Assembly (NCBI GenBank): GCA_963556195.1 | Contig: OY744531.1 | Span: 45,479,200-45,543,199, forward strand | DNA from: Sepiola atlantica | Taxonomy: Eukaryota; Mollusca; Cephalopoda; Sepiida; Sepiolidae | Reading direction: 5' to 3' | Length of the DNA stretch: 64,000 bases | Part shown: positions 11,494 to 22,449 of the stretch, one piece after another | Layout: every line of letters starts with the position of its first letter | Position numbering within the stretch: position 1 is the stretch's first letter | The notes under the pieces: model-generated | What the model was told of the DNA's origin: nothing | Database searches by the model: none | The model's input: only the letters and a program-made list of their open reading frames with translations | Translations under genes and position numbers: made by a program

Positions 11494-11539
11494 CCTACAG
11501 ACGCTAGCATTTCAAGCTTATTGCTCTCATCAGTGCAGG
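11494..11539 (-). ncRNA. Type I hammerhead ribozyme, unit 3
   Basis: As unit 2, but stem III reads ATGCTAGCGT, replacing one C-G pair by U-G. The catalytic core is intact. Confidence 0.85.
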
Positions 11540-11823
11540 AAAGTAACAATTTCAGACGGTCGGGAGGCGCGAACCCGGTACACAGAGTCAGCCATATCCA
11601 CTCGTCCCACGGAAACTGTCACGTAATTTAGCGAAATTAAGATCTATATGTACCTAGAAGCGGGCACAGATAGAAGACTAGTCGAGAGTGTTCGACGAAC
11701 GTATTCGGAACTATGCATTAGAGCTTATTGACAGTCTATTTTTAACTTCCCCGAGAGTGCTCAACTTTAATTTCTTAAAGGGGCTTAGTATAGTATTTAT
11801 AAATAAATATTAAATTATTTATA

Positions 11824-11869
11824 CCTACAGACGCTAGCGTTTCAAGCTTATTGCTCTCATCAGTGCAGG
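11824..11869 (-). ncRNA. Type I hammerhead ribozyme, unit 4
   Basis: Identical to unit 2 across the motif; all core residues present. Confidence 0.88.
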
Positions 11870-12153
11870 AAAGTAACAATTTCAGACGGTCGGGAGGCGC
11901 GAACCCGGTACACAGAGTCAGCCATATCCACTCGGCCCACGGAAACTGTCACATAATTTAGGGAAATTAAGATCTATATGTACCTAGAAGCGGGCACAGA
12001 TAGAAGACTAGTCGAGAATGTTCGACGAACGTATTCGGAACTATGCATTAGAGTTTATTGACAGTCTATTTTTAACTTCCCCGAAGGTGCTCAACTTTAA
12101 TTTCTTAAAGGGGCTTAGTATAATATTTATAAATAAATATTAAATTATTTATA

Positions 12154-12199
12154 CCTACAGACGCTAGCGTTTCAAGCTTATTGCTCTCATCAGTGCAGG
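12154..12199 (-). ncRNA. Type I hammerhead ribozyme, unit 5
   Basis: Identical to unit 2 across the motif. This is the most upstream copy in minus-strand transcription. Confidence 0.88.
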
Positions 12200-12433
12200 G
12201 AAGTAACACTTTCAGACGGTTGGGAGGCGCGAACCCGATACACAGAGTCAGCCATATCCACTCGGCCCACGGAAACTGTCACGTAATTTAGGGAAATTAA
12301 GATCTATATGTACCTAGAAGCGGGCACAGATAGAAGACTAGTCGAGAGTGTTCGACGAACGTATTCGGAACTATGCATTAGAGCTTATTGACAGTCTATT
12401 TTTAACTTCCCCGAGAGTACTCAACTTTAATTT

Positions 12434-12627
12434 GGGTATAATCAGTCGATGGAAAATCATAAGCCATTATAGGGGGTGAAAATAATAATAAACCAAATAT
12501 AATTGAGTAACTTACTTCTTCGTACTGAGTTGTTTGGACAATTTTAGAATCAAGGTCAATCACAATTTCTTTTTTTGTTTTTCTTTTCTGCTAGGATATT
12601 CTATATAACATAATTTTCGGGAAAAAG

Positions 12628-12710
<83 letters not shown>

Positions 12711-13326
12711 AGCATATATATACCAGCAGGGCTACCCTGCGATGCCGGGGTGCAGAATCAAAAAGCAATGTTTATATACTCAATTGGTTGGCAGATTAAG
12801 TTATCACTTTGATCACTGATCTCACATCACTTGCTTTCATACTCTTAAAAATTCTTATCACTTAATATTTGCAATAGTAGAGGTAGTGCCCACATGAAAA
12901 AGTAGATTACAATCTCATAGCTCAATAGTATAGCTTGTTTTATGTGCAGATGAGGGATTATCTATACATGGTTTCCCAAGACGAATGAAACCAGGTAAAG
13001 TAAATAACTTTATTTTAGCTCCTTTTCTTTAAACCACAAAAACATAATTTTCGATTTTATTATTTTATTTTTTATCACATGGTGTGTTACAGCTTTAATC
13101 CTTCAGAGGATAATTCCTATAATTTTTTTATTTTAGTGTACATTTTTAAAACATGCTTCCAGTGAACACAACCAAATATACAAGTGAATAAAATGCATAA
13201 TTATCATATGCTGTTTATGAAAAAATATTTCATAAGTATGAGTTTGAAACTGATATCGAAAGTTTCAAAACTTTAAATAAAGTTTAAGGAAATACAAACT
13301 ACAGTCATTTAATAATAATCAGAAAA
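12434..13326. other. AT-rich stretch with (AT)n microsatellite (12631-12707) and a short dispersed repeat
   Basis: Apart from the microsatellite, 12719-12760 (GGGCTACCCTGCGATGCC) matches a block at 36507-36536. Both copies lie close to (AT)n tracts. No gene is seen. Confidence 0.6.
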
Positions 13327-13686
13327 TCATCTGGCATTAAGATTGAAAATCTCTTCATAAACAATGTCTTTTGTTTTATTTTGATAAAGATTTGTTTTTG
13401 CACCTACACGTGATGCTCTTACATAAAGCTGACAATGTGAAAAACATAGTTCTATAAGTTGCAATTCGGCAACTTTTAGTGTTTGGCCTAGACTTTTACT
13501 GACGGACATAGCGAAACAAAGTCGTACAGGAAACTGCAACCGCCTAAAGTGAAAGGGTATATTTGATCGTATAATTGGTATCCTCGGAATAAAAACAGTT
13601 TCAACTTTGCCACAACCAGTGAGAATGATTGCCTCAATACAGTGTATCATCAATTTACATTTTATTTTTAAAGATTTGGAAATCAA
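13327..13686 (-). pseudogene. Helitron Rep/helicase C-terminal fragment (PIF1-like)
   Basis: A 119-codon minus-strand frame matches the C-terminal end of PIF1-type helicases carried by Helitrons: IPRIPIIRSNIPFHFRRLQF, then PVRLCFAMSVSKSLGQTLK (usually A.TINKSQGQT) and CFSHCQLYVRASRV (usually LSHGQLYVA.SRV). It retains helicase motifs V/VI in altered form (S.GQT to SLGQT, QLYVA.SR to QLYVRASR). The Rep endonuclease and N-terminal helicase motifs are absent, so this is a truncated relic. The call rests on motif recognition without a database search. Confidence 0.75.
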
Positions 13687-13989
13687 ACTTTAATGCAATG
13701 ACCCATACAATTTTTGATGCAAGACACCACCGAAAAGTACAAACGGTCACTGTCAATTCTTGATTTCTTTTCCGCCTCCATTTCAACTCGTAAAGCATGT
13801 TCGTTTATGTATCGTCACTATTATATAAAATCATGTTCTTCTATGTAGCGCCCCTGTCATATGAAAGAACTCATAAAGCATGTTCATTTATGTAACCGAT
13901 ATATAAAAAGACTCATAGCAATTATGAGTTGGCGATTTTTTTACATAGTAGATAGTGACGTGCATTCGTGGGAAGTGGCAGATATTAGC

Positions 13990-16215
13990 AGGCTGTGGTT
14001 GGCATCGTCTACTAAAATGTAAAATTATTAAAATACAGATTAATTTCCTGCTTTTAATTATGAGTTGGCGATTTCTTTAAATGGCGGACACTGGCGAACA
14101 CAGGCGGACACTGCCAGGTAGTGGCAGGCAGTGTCTACTGAAATGTAAAATATAAAAAATGCTGAATCCTTTTCTGTTTTGAATTGAGTTTGCTATTTCT
14201 TCATAGAGCTGACAATGACGAACAGTGGCGGACAGTGGCGGGCACTGGAAGGCCCTTACGGACAGTCTCCACTAAAATCTAAAATACAATAAATACTGAC
14301 CTGTTTCCGGTTTTAAAGTATGAGTTCGCTATTTCTTTATAGGGCTGACAATGGCGGACAGTGGCGTGCAGTATGGACACTGGCGGGCAGTGCCCACTAA
14401 AATGTAAAATCTAATAAATGCTGACTCATTTCTGGTTTTGAAATATGAGTGTGCTTTTTTATAGGGCTGACAATAGCGGACAATGGCGGACAGTAACGGA
14501 CACTGGCGGGCACTGGCTGACAGTATCAACTAAAATCTAAAATCTAATAAATGCTGACCTATTTCCAGTTTTAAAATATGAGTTGGCTATTTCTTTATAG
14601 GGCTGATAATGGCGGACATTGGCAGACAATGACGGACAGAGGCGGGCACTGGCGGGTAATGCCCACTAAAATGTGCAGTCTAAAAATGCTAACTCATTTC
14701 GTGTTTTATGAGTTGGCGATTTCTTTATAGGCCTGACAATGGCGGACCCTGGCGGGCACTGGCGGGCACTGGTGGGTATTGGCGGGCACTGGCGGGCACT
14801 GGCGGGCAGTGTCCACTAAAATGTAAAATCTTATAAATGCTGACTCATTTCCTGTTTTGAAATATGAGTTGGCCATTTCTTTATAGGGCTGACAATGGCA
14901 GATTGTGGTAGACACTAGCGGACACTGGCAGGCACTGGCAAACTGTGGCGGACACTGGCGGGCAGTGTCCACTAAAATGTAAAATCTGATAATGCTGACT
15001 CATTTACTGTTATTAATTATGAGTTTGCTATTTCTTTATAGGGCTTACACCTGCGGACAGTGGCGGGCAGTGGCGAGAAGTGGCGGACACTAACGGGCGC
15101 TGGCGGACAGTGTCCACTAACATGTAAAATCTTATAATGCTGACTAATTTCGTGTTATTAATTATTAGTTTGCTATTTCTTTATAAGGCTGACAATAGCG
15201 GACAATGGCGGACAATGGCGGACAGTGGCGGATAGTGGCGTACAGGGTCGGGCACTGGAGCGCACTGGCAAATGCTATTTCATTTTGTGTTTTTAATTAT
15301 GAATTGGCGATTTCTTTATAAGACTTCCAATAGTGGATACTTGCGGACACTGGTTGGCGCTGACAGGCAATGTCAACTAAAATGTAAAATCTAAAAATTC
15401 ATACTCATTTACTGTTTTGAAGTATGAGTTGGCAATTTCTTTATAGGGCTGACAATGGCGGACAATGGTGGGCACTGGCGAAAAGTGTCCACTAAAATGT
15501 AAAATAAAAATAATGCGGACTCATACAGTGTTATTAAATATCAGTTGTTTATTTCTTTATAGTGCTGACAGTAGCAGACAGTAGCGGACAGTGGCAGGCA
15601 CTGGCTGACACTGGCGGACACTGGTTTACAGTGTCGGACACTGGTTTACAGTGGCGGACACTTGCGGGCAGTGTCCACTAAAATGTTACTTCTAATAAAT
15701 ACTGACTTATTTCTGGTTTTTAAGTATGGGTGTGCTATTTTATTATAGGGCTGACTCATTTTGTTTTTTGAATTATGATTTAACAATGGCGGACAGTAGC
15801 GGGCAGTGGCGAACACTGGCGGGCAGTGCACACTAAAATGTAACATCTAATAAATGCTGACTTATTTCTTGTTTTGAAGTATGAGTCGGCGATTTATTTA
15901 TAAGGCTTTAAATGGCGGACAATGGCGAGCACTGGCGGGAAGTGTTCACTAAAATGTAAAATATAAACATGCGGACTCATTCGGTGTTATCAATTATCAC
16001 TTGTTTATTTCACTATAGGGCTGACAGTGGCGAACAGTGGCGGACAGTGGCGGACAGTGGCAGGCACTAGCGGACACTAGCGGACACTGGTGGACACGGG
16101 CGGACACTGGCAAACACTAGCCGACACTGGTGGACACGGGCGGACACTGGCGGGCACTGGCGAGTACTGGTTGACAGTGGTGGACACTGGCGGGTAGTGT
16201 CCACTAAAATGTAAA
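13990..16215. repeat. Complex satellite array with nested roughly 10-bp motif (GGCGGACACT-type)
   Basis: About fifteen units of 115-260 bp share an anchor CCACTAAAATGTAAAATCT, then AATGCTGACTCATTT, then a TGAGTTGGCTATTTCTTTATAG block. A variable run of roughly 10-bp motifs such as TGGCGGACAC / TGGCGGGCAC follows. Differences in unit length come mainly from the number of short motifs. Minus-strand open frames here (Cys/Pro/Arg-rich) are repeat artefacts. Confidence 0.9.
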
Positions 16216-16577
16216 ATCTAAAAAATGAAAGCCTGGGTGAGTGGTGAGTCACCATCCTTCCTAGAATTATCGGATTAGAATTTTGAATTACCCGGCCCCT
16301 CCACATTGCGTTCTCCCTATGATGTCATATCCGGTTGAATTTTAGAAAATTTCTTGCAGTTTATTTGGGAATGACTTAATTCTATTAAAAATAATACATA
16401 ATTAAATTGAAATTAAGCTGAAAATACCTGAAATAATCAACCCCCGAGAAAATCTACAACATATGTCCCTTAAGAGTGAATTTAGAGATTCGTGAATACG
16501 CCGATTAAATTCCTCGGTGAATTTTACATTAGAATACACTTTTAGATTTTATCTAGACTCGCTAACTTTTTTCTATA

Positions 16578-16610
16578 GTGCACACACACACGCGCACACA
16601 CATACATACA

Positions 16611-16669
<59 letters not shown>
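16578..16669. repeat. Microsatellite (CA)n(AT)n
   Basis: CA-rich start followed by AT dinucleotides. Confidence 0.95.
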
Positions 16670-16672
<3 letters not shown>

Positions 16673-16744
16673 TTAGAGGGAAACAAATTCCAGAAGGAAA
16701 TCTGGGTATGATAGCTTAATGTAATAAACAGAGCAAGAATAAAA

Positions 16745-17363
16745 TAAAATAAAGTAACACGTAATCACATAATCACCGGTGCAATAATTTATTTCGACCC
16801 TACGGCCTTTTCAAACATACATGCGAGGTGATTACATTTTTGAAAATGAAAAAAAAGAGAAACTCACACTCACCATCTCAATACACATATAGAGAGAGCG
16901 TCAACATATTTCATACATATCTTAAGAGAGGGGAAATGAACTATTTAAGACGTATATTGACGGTGAGAGAGTGACAACATATTTAATATATAGAGAGAGG
17001 GGAGAGATTGCACGATTTATAATGAAATTTTCCCCTCTCTCCTTATATGCATAGCTCTCTTTCCCCCTCACTGTATTGCCTTCCGTTATAAATCGTGCAA
17101 TCCCCCCTCTCTCTCTCTCTATATATATATATATTAAATATGTTGTCACTGCCCCCTCAATATACGCCTTTAATAGTTCATTTCGTCTCTCGTAAGATAT
17201 GTATTAAATATGTTGTCGCTCTCTATATATGTGTATTGAGATGATGAGTGTGAGTTTCTCTTTTTTAATTTTCAAAAATGTAATCACCCCGCCTGGATGC
17301 TTGAAAAGGCCGTAGGGTCGAAATAAATTATTGCACCGGTGATTATGTGATTCTGTGTTACTT

Positions 17364-17370
<7 letters not shown>
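16745..17370. repeat. 626-bp fold-back element with arms of about 280 bp
   Basis: Left arm 16745-17022 and right arm 17086-17370 are imperfect reverse complements over essentially their whole length. They share, for example, AATCACCGGTGCAATAATTT, TTTCGACCCTACGGCC and ATTGCACGATTTATAA. The loop is about 63 nt (17023-17085). Internal GA/CT and AT runs lie symmetrically. The outer part (CTTGAAAAGGCC, GGGTCGAAAT on the plus strand near 17305) has the hairpin style of Penelope-type ends. A transcript would form a long double-stranded RNA. Confidence 0.85.
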
Positions 17371-17422
<52 letters not shown>

Positions 17423-18359
17423 CAACTGAATTAAAATTTAAAGATACATGATCTATTTTTAAATAATAATCTATCATGATAATAGAAAGTTCAATATATT
17501 AGATAGAGCAATAAATTCCGAAAATGAATGATGAATATTAAATTTGTACAATTGCAATATTTATTAAATCATCAGAAGTTCAAAAACAAGGTTGGATTAT
17601 ATATATATATATATATAAGCTTTATACAATGAAAGAAAAAATCCGACAAATCTATAGAAAAATAAAATGGAAAAGTGGACAGACCACAAGATATATAAGA
17701 CATATCATATCGACGTCACCATGTAGAGACTAATATTTCGTTTATTATTTTTTTCTGATAAAGTTTCTGTAAAAACGAAACGAAATATTAGTTTTTTTTA
17801 TGGCACCTCCGATGTGATGTTGCTAACTATTTGGTAATATATTGAAATAACTTTCTTAATAATTATTTTTTTAATGTGAAAAACAGAGATTTTCCTCCTT
17901 TTCAACAAAAGCTAGCTAAAGTGATGTTCCTTTTTATTATTAAGTTTTTGAAAAAAAATAATATTGCGAATTTTCGTGTATTCTAAATTTTTCTTTTGGA
18001 CTTTGGATAATATACACTTTAATGTCGAATTAATTGTAATTATTAATGGTTTTAATCGAGGTATTTGTCAATGGATCTTTTCTTGTGATTTTTATTTTGT
18101 TTGTGGTGGAATTTGTAACTTTCTCTTGGACATTACTGTTGATTCTATATTTTTGTTCCACATACAAAAACTTTGTTCTAACGATATGTAAAAATATTAT
18201 GTTTCATTGTATGACTTAAAATCAACATTGCCTTGAAACAGCTGTAAACAACTATAATACCTTTGTGCATTATTTGGAACTTTATTTGGAAAATGATTTA
18301 AATCGCCAAAATACACACATACATATGTATATAATATAAAATTATATTTTAATATTTTA
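17371..18359. other. AT-rich stretch with (AT)n tracts; no gene seen
   Basis: It begins with an AT microsatellite (17371-17418), with a short one at 17600-17617. AACGAAATATTAG recurs in inverted form around 17725-17795 (CTAATATTTCGTTT and AAACGAAATATTAG). No domain was recognised in the 75-codon frame at 17964. Confidence 0.55.
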
Positions 18360-18405
18360 CCTACATACGACGTCGTTTTGAGCTTTCGGCTCTCCTCAGT
18401 GTAGG
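18360..18405 (-). ncRNA. Solo degenerate hammerhead ribozyme
   Basis: The minus strand reads stem I CCTACA, core CTGAGGA, stem II GAGC / GCTC with loop CGAAA, then AAAAC where GAAAC is expected, stem III palindrome ACGACGTCGT, cleavage triplet GTA, and stem I TGTAGG. Stems I and II pair perfectly. The G12 general-base position is A, so activity is probably lost. Sequence outside the motif does not match the 330-bp units, so this is a different hammerhead-bearing family, possibly a Penelope end. Confidence 0.75.
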
Positions 18406-18753
18406 GAAATTAAGCTTAATAAGGTATACAAAAGTGGTTGAAATGTATCAGTTAAAATTTAAAATGGGGAAAAAATTAAAAATATCTCCATACAAGTTCC
18501 GTGATTCAATGTTTATTAAGAACGTATATTAGGCCGTTAATGTTTTAAAGCAAATAACGTATCCAAACGAGAGTGATACGTGAATTCACATTTCTGTAAC
18601 AGGTGACAGCATAAGCTGAAGCGAGCCGGATGGTTAAATCCTTCTGAGCTTGAAACCGACGGTACTAATGTTGTACTAATCTTTCTGTACAAAAAATAAA
18701 TGATTCTCAATTAATCGAGTACTTTGCTGGGATTTTTCCCAGCATATTCCAAA

Positions 18754-18830
<77 letters not shown>

Positions 18831-19518
18831 TCCGTTTCGTTATTTAGGCTAGACTTTACCAACTTAGCTTCGAAGCTAATAGTCGCAGTGGGAGTATTTA
18901 CATCGTATTTAAAATGAAGGTATTCATTTATTTATACATCTGAATAACGCTACTGACAATCGAAGGTACTAACTTCTTTTTACGAGAGAATAATGCTGTA
19001 ACACTAAGTGGAAATTGTGTGTGTGCGTGTGTGTGTTTAGACTTAGTGGTTATGTTTTTCTTCGGTCAGATATGGCTTCCAGGTTATTAAAACAGTCATA
19101 AACAGCTGCGCTCATATGAAAAACAAAACAAAATCAAACAAAAAAGAACAAAAAAAACTGTAATCCCCCCAAATAAAATGTTAATGTCTATTTCGATTTG
19201 TTGATAGCAAATAGGAATTAAATCATAAAAGTGGAAAGAAATAGGAAGATGATAAATGAAAGAATTGTTGAAGGGTAATCTTAGAGACGATCTAAGAAAG
19301 GAAATGCCAAAGAATTGCAGAAATAATTGGTTGGAAACGAGGAAATGGCAACTGAGAATCGACAAAAGAAGGACGACCGAATGAAATATTGCGAAACGGG
19401 TGAAACAAGTGATGGGTTAAAATGTATGATGGACGAATTACTTTAAATAGGGAGAGAGTGGGAGAGGATAGTATTAAAGGGGTAAAGTGTGTGTGTGCGT
19501 ATGTGTGTGTGAGAGAGC

Positions 19519-19569
<51 letters not shown>

Positions 19570-20237
19570 AAATGAGTGAATAAGAAAATAAATTTAAAGA
19601 CAGGGAAAGATGTATATATATTTAGTAGATTCGTTTGTAAGTTGATGTATATTTGCACTGAACAGACTGTGGGTAGTTTTATTAAAAAGGCAGATTATAC
19701 ACATAAAGAATAAATACTCTATCGTAAGACAGATATAGAGAGTGGGGGTTAGAGAAGAAGAGGGGAGGGAAAGGAGAGACGGACAACGAGAGAGAAAGAG
19801 AGAGGGAGAGGGGGAAATGAGAGAAAAGCGGATAGAAAGAGAGACTAACAAAATTTGCTTGTTATAATGTTTATTCATTTTATATATAAAGCAGAGTTAA
19901 AATGTTCCCTGCACAGTTGAAGGGTATAACTTTCCAAGCTAAAACTACATTTAGAAATATGCTTTATAAACAATTTAGGCCCATTATTGCTTTCAAAAAC
20001 AAAAAAAAAGAATTACTTTCGCTCAAATTCATCGCATTTTATTTTTTTATCAAATCAGTCGTTTTCCATTTTCTTATTAAGTAAATCACAGGAGTAGAGG
20101 TAACTACCCCCACAGTACGATCACACAGTAAAGAAATACGAAAAAATCTAAATAGAGTCACTTTTTCGTATTACACCGTGCGTTCATTCAATTTTTATTA
20201 ATCATTATGTCTACTAGCGCTTACACAACTAATTATT
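18406..20237. other. AT-rich stretch with (AT)n (18757-18826) and GA-rich runs; no gene seen
   Basis: GA-rich low-complexity sequence occurs at 19495-19570 and 19730-19830. A short perfect hairpin TGCTGGGA/TCCCAGCA lies at 18725-18747. Open frames are products of low complexity. Confidence 0.6.
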
Positions 20238-20435
20238 GAAAATCAGGTCATGGAATAGTGGATGAGCAATGACCATGCTAGTAGAAATAAGGACACAAAG
20301 GCATGATTAAAGCTGAACCAAGATATTATGAACGAGTCGACCGAAATATCTTGGTCCAGCTTTAATGATGTGTTTGTGTCTTTATTTCTACTAGAATATT
20401 CGCTTGCTTATCCACTATTCCATAAACTGATTTTC
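20238..20435. repeat. 198-bp fold-back repeat with arms of about 90 bp
   Basis: Left arm 20238-20327 (GAAAATCAGGTCATGGAATA, TAGTAGAAATAAGGACACAA, AAGCTGAACCAAGATAT) is matched in inverted orientation by 20345-20435 with scattered mismatches. The loop is about 17 nt. It would form a strong RNA hairpin. No coding potential. Confidence 0.85.
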
Positions 20436-21265
20436 CATTTTGTCTGAAATTTTTATTTCATATTTACTCCCTCACGACTAATTATAAGAATATGATAAAG
20501 TTAAGTTTTTCGGTTACAAACACTACAAAAACACATTAAAATCTTCTCTCGTAAGAAGTTTTTAGAATATTGATAACAAAAGAGCCATTAGATTTCTTTG
20601 TTTGAAACTTAATAAACCGTGTGCACTATTTGTCAAGTCCGACAACATAAGTGCATCGGGTTTACTGTCTAGCCTACGCGAATACACGAAATAATGCATT
20701 TGTACTAAGATTTTTAATAAAGTAATCGGTTAGTTATATTCCGTGATCGTTAATTAATAAATATTGAAAATGTCATTAAAATTGGTTAATTTCCCGAATT
20801 TGGTGAATTTTAAGTGACGAGAGGGGTCAAAATGCCCATAGCTTGACTCTTCGACAGATCTTGGTTATTACTTTAGAGCATGACGTCATTTACCAGCGCT
20901 AAGGTCTTCTTTATTACGATGGCTGTGGCTGTGACGACCTGGACAGGTCACGCTAATTCGTATTTTTTAGTCGACTTAAGGCGGTATTCATTGGAGAGTC
21001 CTTGGACGATATAAGAGTCCGCGAAAATAGTTCCCGTCTGTATTCTTACAACGTTCTAGGTGACCAACGACCGGGTGAAACCACACAGAAACCGTGCAGT
21101 AACCAGAGGAGCAGTGACTTGGTTTCGGAATACGCCGAAACTTTATTTTCTCATTTCAGACATATTTTGCGGAATAAGTACCGCGACGAAAACGCACGCC
21201 GGGAATTTGACTGCCAGAGGTAATATCAGCTATTATAAAGGGTCAACTTTTATTAGAATATACTA
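20436..21265. other. Stretch without recognisable gene
   Basis: Frames of 73 and 68 codons overlap at 21002-21266 in slightly GC-richer sequence, but I recognise no family. Nothing else is supported. Confidence 0.4.
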
Positions 21266-22260
21266 GCAAATATATACTCCCTCCGGTCGCATATTTTTGC
21301 TAGTTGTTTTATTTAATTGCTCAGTAAAATATGTTTTTTTACAAAAAAAAAGAAAGAAAATAATCCCATCTTTTATTTAAATAAATAAAATACGGAATAA
21401 TGAAAACATAGCTTTTAAACAAAATTTACCCGTTACAGCGTAAAATGTAAAGCAGAATATCAAGGAAAATATTTTAAATACATCTGGAAATCTAAAAAAA
21501 AAAACAATCATAAGTGTATATTTGCGAATATTAATTTATTAGAAGCTTTAAAACAAATTAATTATGTAAATTTGACAGACGCGTGATGTTTGGAGAAGTT
21601 TTGGAATGTGTATATATAGGAGCTGAAAGTAGATATAAAAACAGAGCGATCAAAACTAATAATATAGTTTAGTACAATTAATAGAAGTAATAGTATAGTT
21701 CTGTGCTTTAGACAGACAGATACCAAATCTCCATTAGTAATAGAAGTATAATAGTACAATTAATAGAAGTAATAAAATAGTTTCGGCTTCAGATAGTTAC
21801 CACATCTCCATTAGTAATACTAGCAAATATATGCTCCCTCCGGTCGCATATTTTTGCTAGTTGTTATATTTAATTGCTTAGTAAATTTTTTGTTTTTTTA
21901 CAAAAAAAAAAAAATCAAAAAAATCACCCCATCCATTATTTTAACAAATAGAACACGGAATAATGAAAACTATTTTGAAACAAAATTTACCCTTTATGGG
22001 GTAAAATGTAAAACAAAAAATCCTAAACTCACTTAAGGTCGTAAAAAGATGACAATATTTGAAGTTTTTCAAATTGAAAAGAAAGTGTACCTGAAATTAT
22101 ATCAACAATCAAAAATAAATAAAATACAGTTATTTAATTACTCAGTAAAATGTGTTAAGTTTTTTCTTACAAAAATAGAAATTTTTTAATCAATTATTTT
22201 TTACATTAAATAATTTGATTCAATAAATTTGTGCTTTAAAACATAATTTCTAATATATAA
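21266..22260. repeat. Three diverged copies of a roughly 200-bp AT-rich repeat
   Basis: CTAGCAAATATATACTCCCT...GCATATTTTTGCTAGT at 21266-21305 recurs at 21820-21865; each is a short inverted repeat in itself. The downstream ACGGAATAATGAAAAC and AAAATTTACCC...GTAAAATGTAAA also recur (21395 and 21955). A shorter third copy starts near 22125 (TTTAATTACTCAGTAAAATG). A local duplication of about 75 bp lies at 21675-21825. Confidence 0.7.
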
Positions 22261-22449
22261 AAAAAAAACCTAAACGTTTTAATGAAGAAATTGAAGTAAA
22301 TATATCATTTTTGAGCGACTCGTACGATAAATTTCTAGAGAATCTGTTGTTTACATGTTATTAATCAAATAACGCGCCCCTGTCTTGACATATAACTTTC
22401 TGTGCGTTCGAAATAGAACATTATACTTAATAATCAAAGGGCAGGTAAG

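Larger units (their letters stand above)
10801..12433 (-). repeat. Hammerhead-ribozyme tandem array: five 330-bp units (retrozyme/satellite-like)
   Basis: Units begin at 10801, 11131, 11461, 11791 and 12121, exactly 330 bp apart; the fifth stops about 17 bp short. They are nearly identical. Diagnostic sites alternate: units 1 and 3 carry CTCGTCCCAC, ACGTAATTTAGCG and GAGAGTG, while units 2 and 4 carry CTCGGCCCAC, ACATAATTTAGGG and GAGAATG; unit 5 is mixed. This implies a 660-bp dimer as the duplicating unit. On the minus strand each unit holds a hammerhead motif, so a multimeric minus-strand transcript would be predicted to cut into 330-nt monomers. Known parallels are retrozymes mobilised by Penelope-like elements, and hammerhead satellites of newts and schistosomes. 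No protein is encoded. Confidence 0.9.

Noticed and set aside
14329..16306. Cys/Pro/Arg-rich minus-strand frames (66-88 codons)
   Set aside because: Translation of the 10-bp nested satellite motif, not genes.
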